Origin: Clostridiales bacterium
Lineage (GTDB): Bacteria; Bacillota; Clostridia; Peptostreptococcales; JAAYPU01
DNA: 16,276 bases
Direction of reading: 5' to 3'
Assembly: GCA_012519645.1 (NCBI GenBank)
Contig: JAAYPU010000112.1
Coordinates: forward strand, 1 to 16,276
A program made the translations under genes and the position numbers. The number at the start of each line of letters is the position of its first letter. Positions within the stretch are counted from its first letter, which is position 1. The notes below the pieces were generated by a model that made no database searches, was not told the DNA's origin, and saw only the letters and a list, made by a program, of their open reading frames with translations. Shown one piece after another: positions 13,652-16,276 of this stretch.

Positions 13652-13701
13652 AAAAATTTGCATTATGCAAATTTTTTTTACATTCATTCTTAATTCTTGA
13701 T
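13650..13701. repeat. Heptamer-armed hairpin repeat, copy 4 (CTTAATT units)
   Basis: An AT-rich hairpin (AAAAAAATTTGC ... GCAAATTTTTTT, about 13650-13678) is followed by ATTCATT, CTTAATT and CTTGAT (13682-13701), close in sequence to the arm of copy 3. A left arm may remain as TTAAGAATAATAAA (about 13635-13648). U-runs on both sides could make it a bidirectional terminator after the GC-rich island. Confidence 0.5.
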
Positions 13702-13903
13702 GACCTAACAACAATCTTTGATTGTATTGTAGGTCAGATGTCGCGCAATAAGTGGAACTGTCCAATCGATAGATTGGTTACAGTTGCCATTCGCAACGAG
13801 AAAGATATCTTCGATATCGTTTTCGAGACTGTGCGAAGGGAGCTTACTTAAAGCTAAGTGAGTACCGATGTTGAAGGCAGCAACAACGAAATCGGCCATT
13901 TTT
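13702..13903. ncRNA. GC-rich island of consecutive hairpins after spoIIE (candidate structured RNA or repeat)
   Basis: About 46 percent GC by hand count, against much lower values around it. Hairpins follow one another: GACCTA/TAGGTC with an inner CAATC/GATTG (13702-13735); AACTGT-CCAATC-gata-GATTGG-tt-ACAGTT (13756-13785); GTTGC/GCAAC (13783-13797, alternative to the last); a 13-bp stem around GATATC-TTC-GATATC (13797-13825); CTTACTTA/TAAGTGAG (13843-13862); CCGAT-GTTG ... CAAC ... ATCGG (13865-13895), then CCATTTTT. That last hairpin with its T-run would act as a plus-strand terminator, which favours a plus-strand transcript, but no promoter was identified. I do not recognise a known RNA family. 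Confidence 0.4.
13705..13899 (-). CDS. Doubtful 64-residue open frame inside the hairpin island
   Basis: An open frame starting MADFVVAAFNIGTHLALSKL and ending TIKDCC runs through the island, beginning 13 nt after the spoIIE stop on the same strand. It has an ATG but no convincing ribosome binding site, no recognised domain, no signal peptide and no clear membrane span. Its DNA is dominated by inverted repeats, which explains the sequence better than coding does. Similar translated copies elsewhere could arise if the island is a repeat. I would keep it only as a low-confidence hypothetical. Confidence 0.2.
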   Translation of the reverse strand: MADFVVAAFNIGTHLALSKLPSHSLENDIEDIFLVANGNCNQSIDWTVPLIARHLTYNTIKDCC

Positions 13904-13912
13904 GGAGCTTGC

Positions 13913-16273
13913 CTAGCAGAGTTTTGCAGTAATAACCGTCATATCATCCTTCTCCTTATCTCCATACAAACTCACTGCTTTGTTTAAAATCAAATCGGAC
14001 ATTGTCTGAGGGTCTTTAGATGTAATATCTCCTATGACTTTTTGCATCCACCCAAGCTTTTCTTCTTCATTGCAGGCATCGAGGATACCATCCGATACCA
14101 TGATTATCATATCCCCTTCAGTCATATTTACTTCTATTTCTTCAATTTTTATTTTATCTATTATCCCGATGGGCAGTGTGGAATATTTGATAACTTCGAT
14201 GGTCCCATCCTTTCTTTTGATAAAGGCTGCCGCCGCACCGATTTTATAAAAGCTGGCATCCCCAGTGTCTAAATTAATGATGGCAATATCCACCGTGGAA
14301 AAAATTTCTTCCTGTGATTTCAATAGAAGCATGGAATTCATAGTTTTCAAGGCCAGTTCTTTGTCAAAACCGGCTTCTAAAAGGTGCTGCAATGTATGTA
14401 TCGTAAGCATACTCTCTCGTGCGGCCTTTTCACCGCTTCCCATACCATCGCTTAAAGCGATAAGGTATTCATTGTTTTTGAACTCCATACAGGTAAAGCT
14501 ATCCCCGCAAACATTCATTTCTTTTGCATATTTAGACGCTCCGGTTATAATTTCATATTTGGGAGTTCTTTTTAAAGTTATGGTAGACTTATTGTCATTT
14601 AATCTACAGTATAAATCGTATTTTGAAATGCTGTATGCCTCTCCCAGTTCTTCTGATACAAGCTTTGCGATTTTTGTATAATCGGATTCATCACAGCTAT
14701 TGATTTCAATTACTATATTTTTACTCCTATCACCTTCTATAATATTTACTTGACTGACATTTAAGCCATTACCTCTCATTTTCATTAATATTCTTTTCTC
14801 TAATTCCAGATTAAAAATCTGCTCCTGATTAATTTCCTTTATTAAATGATTGATCGATTTCGCAATGCCTCTAAACTGGGACGCCGTAATTTCCCTGCTT
14901 CCCTCCAGCTTTCTTTGCCATTTGAAGCTGATATTAAAGGCCTGAACGATATTCTGTGTATACTGGATTATCTGGTCAAAGTTTGCACAGCTAAATCCCA
15001 ATTTCTTGTTGATATATTCTCTTTCTATCCTTAATCCTTTATCTGCTCTGAAAATAATTTCTTTCATTACATGATCTGTTCTGGCATGGTCGCTTTTCCA
15101 ACATATTTTATTAAAATCACAAGTATTGCATACTTTGCTTTTGATCTTGGATATGATTTCTTCCTTATCATCATCCCCTACTGCCTGAGATCTTTCATAG
15201 GCTTTACTATAAGTATTTGCGAGACTCTCAAAGGTTTCAGAATAATTTTTAAGATTATTTATAACCATTTTTCTTACCTTGTCCCCATATAACCGGTTTA
15301 TTGAGCCGTAATCATATACGGAATTACTGAATCTTGCGCTTATCTTAACTAACATTTTTTCAGGGACTAAATTAAAGAAAAGGGCGGCAATGCAGCTTTC
15401 CAGAAAAAATATAGCCCCTTCAGATAAGCCGCTAAAATAGAACAAAAAAATGAGTATGCATAACACCCAAATCATACTGCTTAATAATCTGTTTGAATTC
15501 TTAAAAAACCCCGCTATGATACCTGCCATCCCAAATAATGCTATGCTCTCCAGCGCTTCAATGGATGTCATGGCAATGACCGTTCCTACAGAAAATCCTA
15601 CTACTGATCCTATGGAAATACCCCATTTGAATGCTGTAATGAAAATCACCAACAGAGCCATGATATATCTTATTCTTAAATTGAAAACAGTCATATCCCC
15701 GAAAACAGATACTAAAATCACAATTATGCAAACAACACAAACAATTTCCTCTATCGTTGCTTCTTCCCAGGTATTTTTTTGCACTAAATCAGGCAATCTG
15801 AAGAAAAGATAGGTAAATGTAAATATGGATATGCTTTCAGTTAAAATTATAAAAATATCATATAATAAAAAAACTTCCGTGAAGAGCTGATATAATACTG
15901 CTGCTCCCATGAATATCAACGTTGTATGAACAGCTAAGGATAAAGCATTTTGTGAAACCTTTTCAGAAAAAAGAAAAGAGGCACATAAAAGGACTCCAAT
16001 AATGATTATGTATTTTATCAAAATATATTCCGGCACCTTGCAGGTAAAAATTCCGGCTGCAATAGGAATAGCAAATAATAAATACATTTTTTTCGTATTT
16101 ACCATAACACTGAAATATGCAACAGCAAAAGGAAACATATACCCGAACAAGTTTCCTCTTCCAACTATAAATGCAATTATCATATATAGTAATATGCGTG
16201 AAGGGCTCTGCTCTTTTATTTTAATGAGCATGCGCTGTGTATAATTTATAGGTTTAAGTACAGCCTGAATCAT
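13913..16273 (-). CDS. spoIIE: Stage II sporulation protein E (SpoIIE), PP2C-type phosphatase
   Basis: A membrane phosphatase that dephosphorylates SpoIIAA and so activates sigma-F in the forespore; it also interacts with the division machinery at the polar septum. Of 786 residues, about 27-310 are a series of hydrophobic segments consistent with the usual multi-span domain. The middle part is a regulatory region with a cysteine cluster (VCNTCDFNKICW). From about 570 is the PP2C domain with metal-binding acidic residues: LSDGMGSGEKA (Asp609), VSDGILDAC (Asp728) and KDDMTVITAKL (Asp776, Asp777). Length is close to that of characterised SpoIIE proteins. The ATG lies three bases from the window edge, so its ribosome binding site cannot be seen and a longer form is possible. 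Followed by the hairpin island, then tilS. Confidence 0.96.
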   Translation of the reverse strand: MIQAVLKPINYTQRMLIKIKEQSPSRILLYMIIAFIVGRGNLFGYMFPFAVAYFSVMVNTKKMYLLFAIPIAAGIFTCKVPEYILIKYIIIIGVLLCASFLFSEKVSQNALSLAVHTTLIFMGAAVLYQLFTEVFLLYDIFIILTESISIFTFTYLFFRLPDLVQKNTWEEATIEEIVCVVCIIVILVSVFGDMTVFNLRIRYIMALLVIFITAFKWGISIGSVVGFSVGTVIAMTSIEALESIALFGMAGIIAGFFKNSNRLLSSMIWVLCILIFLFYFSGLSEGAIFFLESCIAALFFNLVPEKMLVKISARFSNSVYDYGSINRLYGDKVRKMVINNLKNYSETFESLANTYSKAYERSQAVGDDDKEEIISKIKSKVCNTCDFNKICWKSDHARTDHVMKEIIFRADKGLRIEREYINKKLGFSCANFDQIIQYTQNIVQAFNISFKWQRKLEGSREITASQFRGIAKSINHLIKEINQEQIFNLELEKRILMKMRGNGLNVSQVNIIEGDRSKNIVIEINSCDESDYTKIAKLVSEELGEAYSISKYDLYCRLNDNKSTITLKRTPKYEIITGASKYAKEMNVCGDSFTCMEFKNNEYLIALSDGMGSGEKAARESMLTIHTLQHLLEAGFDKELALKTMNSMLLLKSQEEIFSTVDIAIINLDTGDASFYKIGAAAAFIKRKDGTIEVIKYSTLPIGIIDKIKIEEIEVNMTEGDMIIMVSDGILDACNEEEKLGWMQKVIGDITSKDPQTMSDLILNKAVSLYGDKEKDDMTVITAKLC

Positions 16274-16276
16274 ATA

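Overview
The window is a low-GC, AT-rich chromosomal segment in which every convincing gene lies on the minus strand. The presence of spoIIE and the order spoIIE-tilS-ftsH followed by birA-coaX-dusB-greA-lysS point to an endospore-forming anaerobe of the class Clostridia. Class I (iron-sulfur) fumarase and a sodium-pump decarboxylase fit an anaerobe. The sequence alone does not allow a genus call.

In the direction of transcription (high to low coordinates) the layout is: spoIIE (sporulation phosphatase); a 367-nt interval with a GC-rich, hairpin-dense island; tilS (tRNA-Ile lysidine synthetase); a 441-nt AT-rich interval where hpt is often found but is absent; ftsH (membrane protease); a terminator-like hairpin; the fumarase alpha and beta genes, separated by 307 nt of repeats; a four-gene operon for a biotin-dependent, Na+-translocating methylmalonyl-CoA decarboxylase (alpha, delta, gamma, beta) with its own promoter and terminator; birA (biotin ligase, which would biotinylate the gamma subunit); coaX and dusB behind a good sigma-A promoter; then greA and the 5' part of lysS behind a perfect-consensus sigma-A promoter.

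The metabolic genes form a plausible unit. Fumarase interconverts malate and fumarate on the route to succinate. Methylmalonyl-CoA decarboxylase converts methylmalonyl-CoA to propionyl-CoA while exporting Na+. BirA supplies the biotin modification. They sit between two housekeeping blocks (cell division, sporulation and tRNA modification on one side; cofactor synthesis, tRNA modification, transcription and translation on the other).

The most unusual content is non-coding. At least four intergenic sites share one architecture: a short perfect hairpin flanked by arms made of tandem seven-base units. The seven-base sequence differs between sites, but the period and the hairpin are kept. One copy supplies the coaX stop codon, one (with two further heptamer arrays and other palindromes) splits the fumarase genes, and two lie around tilS. 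Separately, about 200 nt after spoIIE form a run of consecutive hairpins with much higher GC than the surroundings, which could be a structured RNA or an inserted repeat. These two are the best candidates for something undescribed.
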